From contig CP051152.1 in NCBI GenBank assembly GCA_003970805.2, forward strand, positions 186,001 through 250,000: 64,000 nucleotides of DNA, written 5' to 3'. Source of the stretch: Undibacterium piscinae. Lineage in GTDB: Bacteria > Pseudomonadota > Gammaproteobacteria > Burkholderiales > Burkholderiaceae_D. Under the pieces are notes generated by a model that worked only from the letters and a program-made list of their open reading frames with translations, searched no databases and was not told the origin of the DNA. Positions within the stretch are counted from its first letter, which is position 1. Every line of letters begins with the position of its first letter. Position numbers and translations under genes: made by a program. Shown here piece by piece: positions 35,091 through 45,473 of this stretch.

Positions 35091-36744
35091 ATGAGTGACG
35101 AGTCGGATAGCTTGCAGGACGCATTGCGTGCGCTTAACCTTATGTTCGCACAAAAATTGCCATCCAAGCTTCTGGAAATAGAAGAGGCTTTAAATCAGTT
35201 TTCTGCTCATCCCGCGAATGCGGATGCGCTGGCATTGCTGCATCGCTTATTGCATACCATGTCGGGATCTGCCGGCACTTTTGGTTTTGATGAGTTGGGC
35301 GCACATTCCCGAAAGCTTGAGGTAAGGATCAAAACCTTAATGAATGGCGCTGTCTGGACTGAAGTTCAATTGCAACAATTTATCAGCGATGTAAGAGTTT
35401 ATTTAGTAACTGCTGTGCCGGGTGCTGAGCCAGTGGTACTGCCATCGTTGCCAGATAAGCCTGTTCATCTGGAGGTCAAGGCATCGACGTCACCATTGAT
35501 TTATCTGGTCGATAGTGACACGGTTCTGACTGATGCGATAAGTGTACAGTTGCGGCAGTTTGGTTATGAGATTTTGGCGCTCAATTCAATTTCTGATCTG
35601 TCTGAGGCGCTGCTCTCCCGTATGCCTGAGTTGATAGTGCTGGATCTTGGCTTGCAGGAAGTTGGCGGTGGCAGTGTCGAAGAAATAGCGCGGCTGCAAA
35701 AAACGACGAATTTCAATACCAGCGTCATCTTTATTTCCAGCTCTAGTACCTTTGAAAGCCGTTTGCAGGCAGTTAGAGCCGGTGGTGTCGGTTACTTTCC
35801 TAAGCCGGTTGATATTGTCTCCTTGGTTGAGCGTATCGATAGCCTGGTGGCGGGGGGGGCGCCCAAGGGCTATAGGGTACTTATCGTAGATGATGATGTC
35901 GCGGTTGCGGAATATTACTCCCAGGTTTTGCGTAATTCAGGAATGAACGTGGAAGTGGTAACTGATCCCGACCAGTTGTTTAACGTAATGTCGAATTTTC
36001 GCCCTGAATTATTGTTGATGGATGTCTACATGCCTCTCTGTAGTGGCGTGGAGTTGGCAAAAATGGTGCGCCAGGATAATTCCTATCTGGATGTGCCCAT
36101 TGTATTTTTTTCCAGTGAAACGGATTTGGGCAGGCAACTGGACGCGGTTAAGGCTGGTGCTGATGATTTTCTAACCAAACCGATTTCTGCCGAATTTCTG
36201 GTTTCCTCTATTTCCACCCGTGCCGACCGTTACAGGTCTTTGCGCTCGCTGATCATGCGCGACGGTTTGACCGGGCTTTACAATCATTCTGCCATCAAGG
36301 AAGAGCTGGGGGCTGAAGTCCTGATTGCCGGCCGAAATAAGACGGATATGGCATTTGCGATGATAGATCTTGATGACTTTAAGCACGTTAATGATAGCTA
36401 TGGTCATCCTGTCGGAGATCAGGTGTTGCGTACCTTATCGCGCTTGCTGCGTCAGCGCTTGCGTCGGAGTGACGTGATCGGGCGTTACGGTGGTGAGGAA
36501 TTTGTCGTGATTTTTCCCGGCACTTCAGCAGAACGTGCCTGCAAGGTGCTTGACGAAAGTGAGGGTGGCATTCGGGATGCTGCAACAATATTCTGATCAG
36601 GGGCCGTTTTCCGTGAGTTTTTCAGCAGGCATTGCCGACCTCGGAGTAACTGAGGTGGTCGAGGATTTGATAGAGGCGGCTGATTCCGCACTGTACCAGG
36701 CAAAAAACAGCGGGAAAAACCGTATCGTGCTGGCCAGCGCTTAA
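35091..36744 (+). CDS. HPt-REC-REC-GGDEF diguanylate cyclase, frame broken once
   Basis: Domains in order: an HPt helix bundle with His55 in LLHTMSGSAGTFG; a first receiver (135-250) with Asp185 and a weakened acidic pair (VDSD); a second receiver (262-375) with VDDD and Asp311; and a GGDEF domain with GGEEF (467-471). The product inhibition site RxxD (Arg458, Asp461) is kept. It would make cyclic di-GMP in answer to phosphotransfer. As sequenced, the frame stops at 36596: one extra A in GACGAAAG (about 36555) separates it from the final VRVAFGMLQQYSDQ to NRIVLASA, 36744. Restored it is about 550 residues. The break is probably a sequencing error. Confidence 0.88.
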
Positions 36745-36822
36745 GCGTTGCTTGTACTTGGGCTCGATTTTGCACTTGATGTAGTGCTTGTTGATGTAGC
36801 GCTTGATCAGGCTTGGCCGTTC

Positions 36823-36853
36823 AGAGTGTGCACATTGGTTTTGCGCACACTCT
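36823..36853. terminator. Hairpin between convergent GGDEF gene and parC
   Basis: AGAGTGTGC pairs with GCACACTCT across a 13-base loop. The T content after it is low, so it is at best a weak bidirectional terminator. Confidence 0.45.
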
Positions 36854-36867
36854 TTGCTTCCTGTGTA

Positions 36868-39186
36868 TTAAAGCCTGTGAATTTCGACAGCTTTAATTTT
36901 TGACTCCAGTGCCTTACCTTTGCGTGCACGTTTTCCTATATGCAGCGCCAGGCTGGTGGCACTTAGGTTGACTTCCTGAGGTTTGGCAGCGCGTCCTATA
37001 CCGCTTACTTTCACGCCTTTTTGGCTGATTGCTTTGGCGGCTAATAGCGTTTCCTTGTCTTCCAGTTCCATCAGGGTCACGCCACGCCCACCGCTGGAGA
37101 GCGACTTGATTTCAGTCAATCCAAACACCAGTAGACGACCTTTTTCCGACAGGCAGGCCACCGCGCTAGCGTCGTCAGCAACCAAAGTTGGCGCCAGTGG
37201 TTCATCGCCTTCTTCCAGGGTCATAAAGGCTTTTCCGGCCTTCATTCTGCCTATCATGTCACTGACTTTTGCGGTGAAGCCGTAACCGGCGGTCGATGCC
37301 AGTAATAGCGTCGATTCGGCGGGACCGGCAAAGTAATGCAGTATGCGGGTACCGCTGGCGAGATCGATCAAGGTGGTAATCGGTACGCCATCACCGCGCG
37401 CCCCCGGCAGCGCTGAAACCGGTACCGAGTAAACCCGGCCATTTGAGCCAAATACCAGCATGGTATCGACCGTGCGGCATTCAAACGTACCGTAAAGGCT
37501 GTCGCCCGCCTTGAAGCTAAATTGCGCTGCATCGTGATCGTGGCCGGTACGTGCGCGCACCCAGCCTTTTTCTGAAATCACGACCGTGACTGGCTCATCA
37601 ATCACTTTTTGCTCGGTCGATGCTCTTTGGGCCTCCTCTATCAGGGTGCGGCGCGCATCGCCGTATTGCTTGGCATCAGCTTCTATTTCCTTGATGATGC
37701 ATTTTTTCATTGCGGCAGCATCGTTGAGCAAATCCTGCAAGGCAGTTTTCTCGGAGCGTAATTCGGCCAGTTCCTGTTGTATCTTGAGCGCTTCCAGGCG
37801 GGCCAGTTGACGCAAACGAATTTCCAGGATGTCTTCTGCCTGACGGTCAGATAGCCTGAAGGCTTGCATCAATGCGGGCTTCGGTTCATCCGCTTCACGG
37901 ATAATCTTGATGACTTCGTCTATGTTAAGCAATACCGCTTCGCGACCTTCGAGAATATGAATGCGATCATCCACTTTCTTGAGTTTGTATTGCGTGCGTC
38001 GCGTGACGGTGATAAAACGGAAGGCGATCCATTCACTGAGGATTTCCAGCAAGCCTTTCTGGCGCGGCCGGCCATCGCCGCCTATCATCACCAGATTCAT
38101 CGATGCCGAGGTTTCCAGTGACGTATGCGCCAGCAACATTTGCATGAATTCAGTCTGGTCTTGATTTTTCGATTTTGGCTCGAGCACCAAACGTACCGGG
38201 GCATCTTTGCCTGACTCATCGCGCACCCGGTCGAGCACCGAAAGTATCACTTGCTTGAGGCTGATCTGTTCCGGTGACAGGGATTTTTTTCCCATCTTGA
38301 TTTTGGGATTGGTGATTTCCTCTATCTCTTCCAGTACTTTTTGCGAGGAGGTGCCGGGTGGCAGTTCGGTAATCACCGCTTGCCATTGACCGCGTGCCAG
38401 TTCCTCTATCTTCCAGCGGGCCCGCACTTTCATGCTGCCGCGGCCGCTGGCGTAGATGTCGGCAATCGCACTAGTCGGGGTAATGATTTGGCCACCGCCC
38501 GGAAAATCCGGTCCAGGGATGAATGCCATTAATTCGCTGTGTTTCAGGCCAGGGTTACGGATCAGGGCGACTGCCGCCTTCGCCACTTCGCTCAGATTGT
38601 GCGAAGGGATTTCTGTCGCCATGCCGACCGCAATGCCGGAGGCACCGTTGAGCAGCACGAACGGCAGGCGTCCCGGCAGCAAAGTCGGCTCTTCATAGGA
38701 ACCGTCATAGTTAGGCTGAAAATCGACGGTGCCGAGATCGATTTCATCGAGCAATAACTTGGAAATCGGAGTCAGGCGCGCTTCGGTGTATCGCATCGCC
38801 GCAGCGCCGTCACCGTCGCGTGAGCCAAAGTTACCCTGACCATCGATTAGCGGATAACGTAGTGAGAAATTTTGCGCCATGCGCACCATGGCGTCATACA
38901 CGGATTGATCGCCGTGCGGATGCAGCTTACCGAGCACGTCACCGACCACGGTCGCCGATTTGCGTGGCTTGGAGGTAGATGTCAGGCCCAGTTCGTTCAT
39001 CGAATACAGGATGCGGCGTTGTACCGGCTTTTGACCGTCACTGACATCAGGCAGGGCGCGTCCCTTGACTACCGAGATCGCGTAGTCAAGATAGGCGCGT
39101 TCGGCAAAGCTAGCCAAGGTCAGGGTTTCGCCGCCTTCACCGTTGTCACCGGCGGCTTCGTCAAATAGATTTGCTTGTTCACTCAT
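36868..39186 (-). CDS. parC: DNA topoisomerase IV subunit A
   Basis: 772 residues. It is the DNA-cutting subunit of topoisomerase IV, which unlinks daughter chromosomes. The catalytic Tyr133 is in [11 protein letters not shown]; the quinolone region reads [12 protein letters not shown] (90-100), then [20 protein letters not shown]. The C-terminal half holds the beta-pinwheel repeats. It is read after parE on the same strand, 244 bases downstream of the parE stop, as an arrangement parE-parC. Distinguished from GyrA by the ParC-type opening and by the partner gene. Start at 39186 ([11 protein letters not shown]) has no close strong ribosome-binding site. Confidence 0.96.
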   Translation of the reverse strand: MSEQANLFDEAAGDNGEGGETLTLASFAERAYLDYAISVVKGRALPDVSDGQKPVQRRILYSMNELGLTSTSKPRKSATVVGDVLGKLHPHGDQSVYDAMVRMAQNFSLRYPLIDGQGNFGSRDGDGAAAMRYTEARLTPISKLLLDEIDLGTVDFQPNYDGSYEEPTLLPGRLPFVLLNGASGIAVGMATEIPSHNLSEVAKAAVALIRNPGLKHSELMAFIPGPDFPGGGQIITPTSAIADIYASGRGSMKVRARWKIEELARGQWQAVITELPPGTSSQKVLEEIEEITNPKIKMGKKSLSPEQISLKQVILSVLDRVRDESGKDAPVRLVLEPKSKNQDQTEFMQMLLAHTSLETSASMNLVMIGGDGRPRQKGLLEILSEWIAFRFITVTRRTQYKLKKVDDRIHILEGREAVLLNIDEVIKIIREADEPKPALMQAFRLSDRQAEDILEIRLRQLARLEALKIQQELAELRSEKTALQDLLNDAAAMKKCIIKEIEADAKQYGDARRTLIEEAQRASTEQKVIDEPVTVVISEKGWVRARTGHDHDAAQFSFKAGDSLYGTFECRTVDTMLVFGSNGRVYSVPVSALPGARGDGVPITTLIDLASGTRILHYFAGPAESTLLLASTAGYGFTAKVSDMIGRMKAGKAFMTLEEGDEPLAPTLVADDASAVACLSEKGRLLVFGLTEIKSLSSGGRGVTLMELEDKETLLAAKAISQKGVKVSGIGRAAKPQEVNLSATSLALHIGKRARKGKALESKIKAVEIHRL

Positions 39187-39429
39187 AATGCTCGATCGTA
39201 TTGATTAGTATGTGTTGGCGACGCTTGTTCGCCAATCGGGTTATTTGCTTTGCTCAAGCCGGAAACGTCGTGTATATGCGGGTCTTCAGCTGTTTTTGGC
39301 TGTTGGGGCGCATGAATGTTACGTTGCGTATTTGTGATCCCTCTAAAATTTCTATATTCGCATGCTTCACGATATTGCACGCGGTGAACAGGTTTCTAGA
39401 GGCACCCTTTGAGCTTGCTTGGATTCGTC

Positions 39430-41423
39430 TTAGATGTCAGCTTCCACTTCATTGCCGTGCTCTTCCAGCCAGGCGCGCCGCGCTGCTGCCTCGCCTTTGC
39501 CCATCAGCATATTGAAGCGCGCTTCTGAGAACTCCTGGTCAAATTCACCTAAGGCCACCGGTAGCAGGCGACGCGTGTCCGGATTCATGGTGGTTTCCCA
39601 TAATTGCACCGCGTTCATTTCACCGAGACCTTTAAAGCGTGAGATCGCCCAGGCACCATCCTTGATGCCGTCTTTGCGCAACTTGTCTTCGATCGCGGTC
39701 AGTTCACCCTGGTCGAGGGCGTAGATTTTTTGTGCAGGTTTTTTGCCGCGTGCCGGTGCGTCGACGCGGAACAGCGGAGGACGCGCTACGCAGATGTGAC
39801 CACGTGCTATCAGTTGCGGGAAGTGCTTGAAAAACAGGGTTAGCAGCAAGACTTGAATATGCGAGCCGTCAACGTCCGCATCGGAAAGTATGCAGATCTT
39901 GCCGTAACGCAGATTCGATAAGTCAGGCTGGTCTTTCATGCTGTGCGGATCGACCCCGATGGCGACCGCAATATCGTGAATTTCGTTGTTGGCAAACAGG
40001 CGGTCGCGTTCCGATTCCCAGGAATTGAGCACCTTACCGCGCAAAGGCAGAATTGCCTGAAACTCTTTGTCGCGTCCCATCTTTGCCGAGCCGCCAGCCG
40101 AATCACCCTCAACCAGAAATAATTCATTGCGGCTGATGTCGCTCGATTCGCAATCTGTCAGTTTGCCCGGTAACACGGCAACGCCGGAAGATTTTTTCTT
40201 CTCGACTTTTTGCAGTGAGCGCAGGCGCGACTGCGCTTGCTTGATGACTAGTTCAGCGAGTTTTTTACCGTAGTCCACGTGTGAGTTGAGCCACAGTTCC
40301 AGCGGTGGTTTGGTGAAGCTGGACACCAGTTTGACCGCATCGCGGGAATTCAGTCTTTCCTTAATCTGCCCCTGAAACTGGGGATCCAGCACTTTTGCCG
40401 ATAGCACGAAAGAGACCCGTGCGAACACGTCTTCCGGCAGTAACTTCACGCCCTTGGGCAGCAGGGAATGCATCTCTACAAAACTTTTGACGGCGCCAAA
40501 CAGGCCTTCGCGCAAACCGGATTCATGCGTGCCGCCTGCCGTGGTCGGAATCAGGTTGACGAAAGATTCACGCACTACCGCACCATCTTCGGTCCATGCG
40601 ACTACCCAGGAGGCACCTTCGCCTTCAGCGAAGCCATCGGCATCGGCAGTGGCAAATTGTTCTCCCTCAAATAAGGGAATCAGTGGTTCAGCGTGCGATG
40701 CTTGTGCCAGCGATTCGGTCAGGTAGCCACGCAGGCCCTGATCGTATTGCCAGGTTTGGCTTTCGCCGGTTTTGGCAATACTTAATGTAACCTTAACTCC
40801 CGGCAGTAAGACGGCCTTGGAGCGTAATAGCCTTTGCAATTCAGGTTGCGAGATATTCGGGGAGTCAAAATATTTGGGGTCGGGCCAGATAGTGACGCGT
40901 GTTCCGTTTTTTTTTTGTCGCCACGGGCTATCGGTTGGCTGCTTAAGGGTTCTATCACATCGCCATCGGCAAACGTGAGCTTGTGCATACCGGCTTCACG
41001 CCACACCGTAATTTCCAGTCTTTTGGATAGCGCATTGGTGACTGATACGCCAACTCCGTGCAAGCCACCGGAAAACGCGTAGGCGCCACCTGAACCCTTG
41101 TCAAATTTTCCGCCGGCGTGCAGGCGGGTGAAAACGATTTCTACCGTTGGCACTTGCTCTTCCGGGTGTAGTCCCACCGGGATGCCGCGACCGTCATCTT
41201 CTACGCTTATGCTGTTGTCCGCATTGACGGTCACCATGATATTTTTACAGTGGCCACCCAAGGCTTCATCGGAGGCATTGTCGATGACCTCCTGAATAAT
41301 ATGCAAAGGGTTTTCCGTGCGGGTGTACATGCCGGGTCTTTGCTTGACCGGTTCTAGTCCCTTCAGCACGCGGATGGATGATTCGCTATAGTCGGATGGG
41401 GAGGTATTTTTTTTAGTGGCCAT
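39430..41423 (-). CDS. parE: DNA topoisomerase IV subunit B, frame broken once in a T10/A10 run
   Basis: The ATPase subunit of topoisomerase IV. N-terminal GHKL residues: EVIDNASDEALGG, DDGRGIPVGLH and GGLHGVGVSVTNALS. TOPRIM: VEGDSAGGSAKMGRDK and LSDADVDGSHIQVLL. The C-terminus matches ParE (ARRAWLEEHGNEVEADI). The frame is interrupted at 40907-40916, ten T on the plus strand (A10 in the coding strand); eleven A, or eight, would continue GDKK into NGTRVTIWPDPKYFDSPNIS. The restored length is about 664 residues. parE should be essential, so a base-calling error is most likely; transcriptional slippage on the A run is the alternative. Confidence 0.95.
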
Positions 41424-41616
41424 GCGATGAATATGAAAAGAATAGGCGGTGAAATGATGAGCGTTATTTGCTTCCTGCAGTCAGCGTTCATCGGTGACTG
41501 CAAGGCTATTGGGCTATTGTAGCTGTAATTGCTGGCTTTATATACAGTGAATTTGCAGTGGGTGCGCAGTCAATGTGCTTTGACTACGCCTTGAAATGCC
41601 TAAGGTAGCGCTGCTA

Positions 41617-42786
41617 TTATTTGCTAAGCAGGCGCATGCCTTGTTCCAGGCCATCTATGGTGACCGGAAACATGCGGTTATTCATGATCTGCCGTATCAC
41701 CGAGACTGATTGGCGGTATTGCCATAAACCTTCTGGTTCCGGGTTGAGCCAGATAAATTTCGGGAAGCTCGAGGTGAATCTTTGTAGCCATGTCAGGCCC
41801 GCTTCCTCGTTGTTGTATTCGACCGAGCCGCCCGGTTGCAGGATCTCGTAGGGACTCATGGTGGCGTCGCCGACAAAGATGACTTTGGTGTCGGGTGTGT
41901 ATTTGCGCAAGACATCCCAGGTCGAAAATTTCTCTGCGTGCCTGCGGTGATTGTTTTTCCAGAGGTAGTCGTAGACGCAATTATGGAAATAGAAAAATTC
42001 CATATTCTTGAATTCGGTTTTTGCCGCAGAAAATAATTCTTCGGTGCGCGCAATGTGGTCGTCCATGGTGCCGCCTACATCAAGTAGCATGAGTACCTTG
42101 ATATTGTTCTTGCGCTCGGGCTGCATTTTAATGTCGAGAAAGCCGGCATTGTTGGCGGTGGCTTTGATGGTGGCATCCAGTGCCAATTCGTCTTCGGCGC
42201 CCAAGCGGGCAAATTTGCGCAGACGCCGTAAGGCTATCTTGATGTTGCGCGTGCCTAATTCACGCTCGGTGTCATAGTCACGGTAGGCGCGTGCCTCCCA
42301 GACCTTGACCGCGGTGCGATTGCCGCCTTTGCCGCCTATCCGTATGCCTTCGGGATTCTGGCCGCCATTGCCAAAAGGGGAGGTGCCGCCGGTGCCTATC
42401 CACTTATTGCCGCCTTCGTGGCGCTCCTTTTGCTCTTTTAGTAGCTCTTGCAATCGATTCATCAATTTGTCGTAGCCGAACTTTTCTATTGCCGCTTTTT
42501 GTTCTTCGCTCAGTTCACGTTGCATGCGTTTGGTGAGCCAGTCGAGCGGAATCTCCGGATGCTTTTCGAAGATGGTATCTATCCCTTTAAAATACAAACC
42601 AAAGGCCTGATCGAATTTGTCGTAGTGCGCCTCATCTTTGACCATGATGGTACGCGACAGGAAATAAAAGTTATCCATGGACATGCTGATCAGATCTTTT
42701 TCCATAGCTTCCAGCAGCATCAGAAACTCTTTTATGGAAACCGGTATTTTTGCGTCTTTTAAGGTAAAGAAAAAATCAATCAGCAC
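41617..42786 (-). CDS. VWA domain (CoxE-like) protein
   Basis: 389 residues. The N-terminal 130 residues are helical (IDFFFTLKDAKIPVSIKEFL), followed by a Gly-rich linker (about 140-165), then a VWA domain from about 230. The metal site begins MLLDVGGTMDDH, a variant of DxSxS (DxGxT). Such proteins usually work with a MoxR-type AAA+ ATPase as a metal- or cofactor-insertion chaperone pair, but no MoxR gene is in this window on either side. The start (MLIDFFFTLKD) is at 42786. A hairpin at about 41476-41500 (GCAGTCA / TGACTGC) lies beyond its end but has no T run. Confidence 0.8.
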   Translation of the reverse strand: MLIDFFFTLKDAKIPVSIKEFLMLLEAMEKDLISMSMDNFYFLSRTIMVKDEAHYDKFDQAFGLYFKGIDTIFEKHPEIPLDWLTKRMQRELSEEQKAAIEKFGYDKLMNRLQELLKEQKERHEGGNKWIGTGGTSPFGNGGQNPEGIRIGGKGGNRTAVKVWEARAYRDYDTERELGTRNIKIALRRLRKFARLGAEDELALDATIKATANNAGFLDIKMQPERKNNIKVLMLLDVGGTMDDHIARTEELFSAAKTEFKNMEFFYFHNCVYDYLWKNNHRRHAEKFSTWDVLRKYTPDTKVIFVGDATMSPYEILQPGGSVEYNNEEAGLTWLQRFTSSFPKFIWLNPEPEGLWQYRQSVSVIRQIMNNRMFPVTIDGLEQGMRLLSK

Positions 42787-42838
42787 ATTGGCCTCTGTTA
42801 GTTATAGTGATGTTAGTAATTCAGCTAGCGTTATTCAT

Positions 42839-43444
42839 TTATCCGGGGCAGACTTCTCGTGCGCGATTGAGCATGAACTGTAAATTTATTTTTACTCCGG
42901 GCCATTCATGCCTGAGTATGCTGTATATCACTGTATCGCGGACTCTGCCGTCGGGCAGTATTATATGACTACGCAGGACTCCGTCGCGTTTTGCGCCTAG
43001 TCGTTCGATAGCAGCCTGTGATCTGCGATTGAGCCAGTCTGTGCGAAATTCAACTGCGTTACATTCAAAAACCTCAAAGGCATGAGTCATCAATAGTAAC
43101 TTAGCCTCGGTATTAATGGCAGTTCTCTGGGCGTGGCTGGCATACCACGTATAACCGATTTCAAGTCGCTTATGGCTGTGTTCTATATTGCAATAACGCG
43201 TAGAGCCGACGATCTCGCCGTTACGATTATCCCTGACGATGAAGGGAAGGGCTTTTTGTTGCTCTTTCATTGTCAGAGCCAGGTTCAGCCAGTCTTGTGA
43301 GTTTTCGGGGGACGGGACTGAGGTGAAGAATAGTTTCCATAGTTCGCCGTCTGCCGCGGCCGCTTGGATACCTGACAGATGTTGTTGCTCTAGGGGTTCG
43401 AGGCTGAGGTGTTGGCCTTTAAGCGTGAATTCTGCAAGGTGCAT
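42839..43444 (-). CDS. GNAT family N-acetyltransferase (RimJ/RimL-like)
   Basis: 201 residues. The layout follows the RimJ/RimL-like acetyltransferases: an opening LKGQHLSLEPLEQQHLSGIQ, GEIVGSTRYCNIEHSHKRLEI then GYTWYASHAQRTAINTEAKL (acetyl-CoA site region), and a final beta strand pair NAVEFRTDWLNRRSQAAIER LGAKRDGVLR. It probably acetylates a protein or peptide amine or a small molecule. It lies 52 bases upstream of the VWA gene on the same strand. Substrate unknown. Confidence 0.85.
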   Translation of the reverse strand: MHLAEFTLKGQHLSLEPLEQQHLSGIQAAAADGELWKLFFTSVPSPENSQDWLNLALTMKEQQKALPFIVRDNRNGEIVGSTRYCNIEHSHKRLEIGYTWYASHAQRTAINTEAKLLLMTHAFEVFECNAVEFRTDWLNRRSQAAIERLGAKRDGVLRSHIILPDGRVRDTVIYSILRHEWPGVKINLQFMLNRAREVCPG

Positions 43445-43641
43445 GAAAATCTTCCTGGTCGACTGTGAAGTGGATAGTTTGTCTGGTGTTAGTATAAAAT
43501 GCGCGGGGCTAACCGGTGCATGTTTGTAGGTAAAATGGCGCGCTTGATTCGGGTGGCGTCAAATGCCAATTGATGGATTGGTGATTAATGCAACAATATA
43601 GTGAATCTATCACTTGGCTAAATAGAAAACCTTCGCATCGC

Positions 43642-43670
43642 TTGCTAATAAAAAAAAAGGCGGTTATACT
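43642..43670 (+). promoter_or_regulatory. Sigma-70-type promoter of rpsT
   Basis: TTGCTA (43642-43647) and TATACT (43665-43670) are spaced by exactly 17 bases. Transcription should begin near 43677, leaving a leader of about 77 bases before the S20 start. The rest of the 309-base gap (43445-43753) shows nothing else. Confidence 0.7.
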
Positions 43671-43753
43671 TCAAAGCTGTAAAGAATTATGCGGCGTGGC
43701 AATCTTGTGAGGTCACTTTGAACCCGTCGCTTTGACCACGTTTAGGAAATCTC

Positions 43754-44017
43754 ATGGCAAATACCGCACAAGCACGCAAACGTGCTCGTCAAGCAGTAAA
43801 ACAAAACGCACACAACTCCAGTCAGCGTTCTACTCTGCGTACAGCAATCAAAGCTGTTCGTAAGGCAATCGAAGCTGGTGATAAAGCTGCTGCAGCTGTT
43901 ATCTACCAAAATTCTATCTCTACGATTGATCGTATTGCTGACAAGAAAATCATTCACAAGAACAAAGCAGCTCGTCATAAGAGCCGCCTGTCTTCTGCTT
44001 TGAAAGCATTGGCTTAA
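43754..44017 (+). CDS. rpsT: 30S ribosomal protein S20
   Basis: 87 residues, Lys/Arg/Ala-rich and helical: [20 protein letters not shown] near the N-terminus and [16 protein letters not shown] at the end, as in all S20 proteins. It binds 16S rRNA early in small-subunit assembly. Monocistronic, with its own promoter and strong terminator. The upstream TAGGAAATCTC acts as ribosome-binding site. Confidence 0.98.
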   Translation: MANTAQARKRARQAVKQNAHNSSQRSTLRTAIKAVRKAIEAGDKAAAAVIYQNSISTIDRIADKKIIHKNKAARHKSRLSSALKALA

Positions 44018-44068
44018 TCAATATGTACGGAGAGTAGCTAGCTACTCTTTCGCATCTGATTGGCAGAC

Positions 44069-44098
44069 AAAAAACCGCGATCTTATCGCGGTTTTTTT
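44069..44098. terminator. Bidirectional Rho-independent terminator
   Basis: AAAAAACCGCGAT-CTT-ATCGCGGTTTTTTT: a seven-base G/C-rich stem with A and T runs, between rpsT (+) and the DUF192 gene (-). A second hairpin (AGAGTAG-CTAG-CTACTCT, about 44031-44050) lies just before it. Confidence 0.93.
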
Positions 44099-44155
44099 AT
44101 TTCACCCGTTAAGTTTTTTCGAGTGAAATCCCTTCGTCATTTCTTCTGCAAACAT

Positions 44156-44599
44156 TTAGCGCAGCGGCAATCCTTCAATCTTGCTGCCGGCTTTAATATT
44201 CTTTTGCTTGAACCATCCCTGATTCATCTCTAGCGCATATCGCACTACTTTTTTGGCGCAATGCGAGTCCGTGGTTTCCGGCTGCATGTCTTCGATGTTG
44301 ACAATTTTCCCTTCGGTATCGATGAAGGCAACTGATAGCGGAATGAGGGTGTTTTTCATCCACATGCAAACGCCTGCCGGTGCGCCAAAATCAAACACCA
44401 TACCTTCGTTGTTGCCCAATCGGGTGCGCATCATCAGACCTTGCTGACGCTCGGCCTCGGTTGCGGCGACTTCGGCTTGAATCACGTAAATGCCAGCGGA
44501 TAATTTGACGGGTTGTGACTTACTTTGGGCAAGAGATATCGAGCTTGCGCTCAGGGTAATGGCGGCTAGTGCAATGAAGCGTAGATAGGTGTGATGCAT
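44156..44599 (-). CDS. DUF192 family exported protein
   Basis: 147 residues with a signal peptide (FIALAAITLSASSISLAQ). The DUF192 pattern is complete: AEVAATEAERQQGLMMRTRL, MVFDF, CMWMKNTLIPLSVAFID and a closing RYALEMNQGWFKQKNIKAGS. DUF192 proteins are small envelope proteins of unknown activity. Two Cys residues (in GVCMWMKN and DSHCAKK) may pair in the periplasm. It is convergent with rpsT across the terminator. Confidence 0.9.
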   Translation of the reverse strand: MHHTYLRFIALAAITLSASSISLAQSKSQPVKLSAGIYVIQAEVAATEAERQQGLMMRTRLGNNEGMVFDFGAPAGVCMWMKNTLIPLSVAFIDTEGKIVNIEDMQPETTDSHCAKKVVRYALEMNQGWFKQKNIKAGSKIEGLPLR

Positions 44600-44723
44600 G
44601 GCGGTCGTGGCGTTGGTGGTTGATGTGGTTGATATGTTTGAGGCGATTGTTGTGCTTAGTGTACTACGGCTGCAGCACTTGAGGTACGGAGCTCGGCCAT
44701 GTTGCTGATCTCTCCTGATAGTC

Positions 44724-45269
44724 TTACATGCTCACGGCCATGGATTCCCCTGGCAGCAGGGGATGGCTTGCCAGTGAAAAATTGCCTATGCTGGTGCGGA
44801 TGAGTCTTAGTGTTGGCAATCCGACTGCTGCGGTCATGCGTCTGACCTGACGGTTTTTTCCTTCTGAGAGAATAATGCATAACCAACTGGTCGGTATGTC
44901 CTCCCGGTGTCGTATCGGTGGATTGCGCGGCCATAGCCAATCTGGTTCGAGTATATGTTTGGCGACGCAGGCCTGAGTGGTGAAGTCGCCGAGATTTAGC
45001 GGGGCGGACAGGGTTTTAAGCTGATCTGTCGTTGGTATGCCCTCTACCTGAACTAAATAAGTCTTGGCTTGCTTGTGATCCGGGTGGCTGATGCTATGCT
45101 GTAGCTGGCCGTTATCCGTCAATAGAATTAAGCCTTCACTATCGGCGTCAAGTCTTCCTGCAGGGTAAATGTTGGGGATCTTGATGTAATCGGCGAGTGT
45201 GGGGCGGCTTGGATGGTCCGAAAACTGACACATCACATTATAAGGTTTGTTGAGTAGGATCAATTTCAT
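44724..45269 (-). CDS. rluE: rRNA pseudouridine synthase, RsuA/RluE group
   Basis: 181 residues from the Met at 45269 (MKLILLNKPYNVMCQFS); an in-frame start six codons upstream is less likely. It lacks an S4 domain, as RluE does. The catalytic Asp41 lies in YPAGRLDADSEGLILLT, and the later SEGKNRQVRRMTAAVGLPTL is diagnostic. RluE makes pseudouridine 2457 in 23S rRNA of E. coli. Proposed symbol is by similarity of build only. The icd promoter lies between this gene and icd on the other strand. Confidence 0.85.
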   Translation of the reverse strand: MKLILLNKPYNVMCQFSDHPSRPTLADYIKIPNIYPAGRLDADSEGLILLTDNGQLQHSISHPDHKQAKTYLVQVEGIPTTDQLKTLSAPLNLGDFTTQACVAKHILEPDWLWPRNPPIRHREDIPTSWLCIILSEGKNRQVRRMTAAVGLPTLRLIRTSIGNFSLASHPLLPGESMAVSM

Positions 45270-45473
45270 AGGTGTATTGTAGGGCAATTTCAGAAAACGC
45301 TAGTGTCGCAAAATTATGGCATCTAGTAAAATACTAGTGCATAATACGAAATGGTGGTCTTCTGTCTTATATAAGAGTTTATTTTTTTAAAGAGTTTACT
45401 CTAAAATGTACAGGCAAGACATGTTATGAGAAAAGCGCGACCCGCTTGATCACCCGAATCTACGGAGAAAACG

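Noticed and set aside
38890..38920. Gln in the quinolone region of ParC (HGDQS) as a resistance mutation
   Set aside because: As far as I recall, Gln at this place is normal for Burkholderiales ParC, so it is not evidence of selection.
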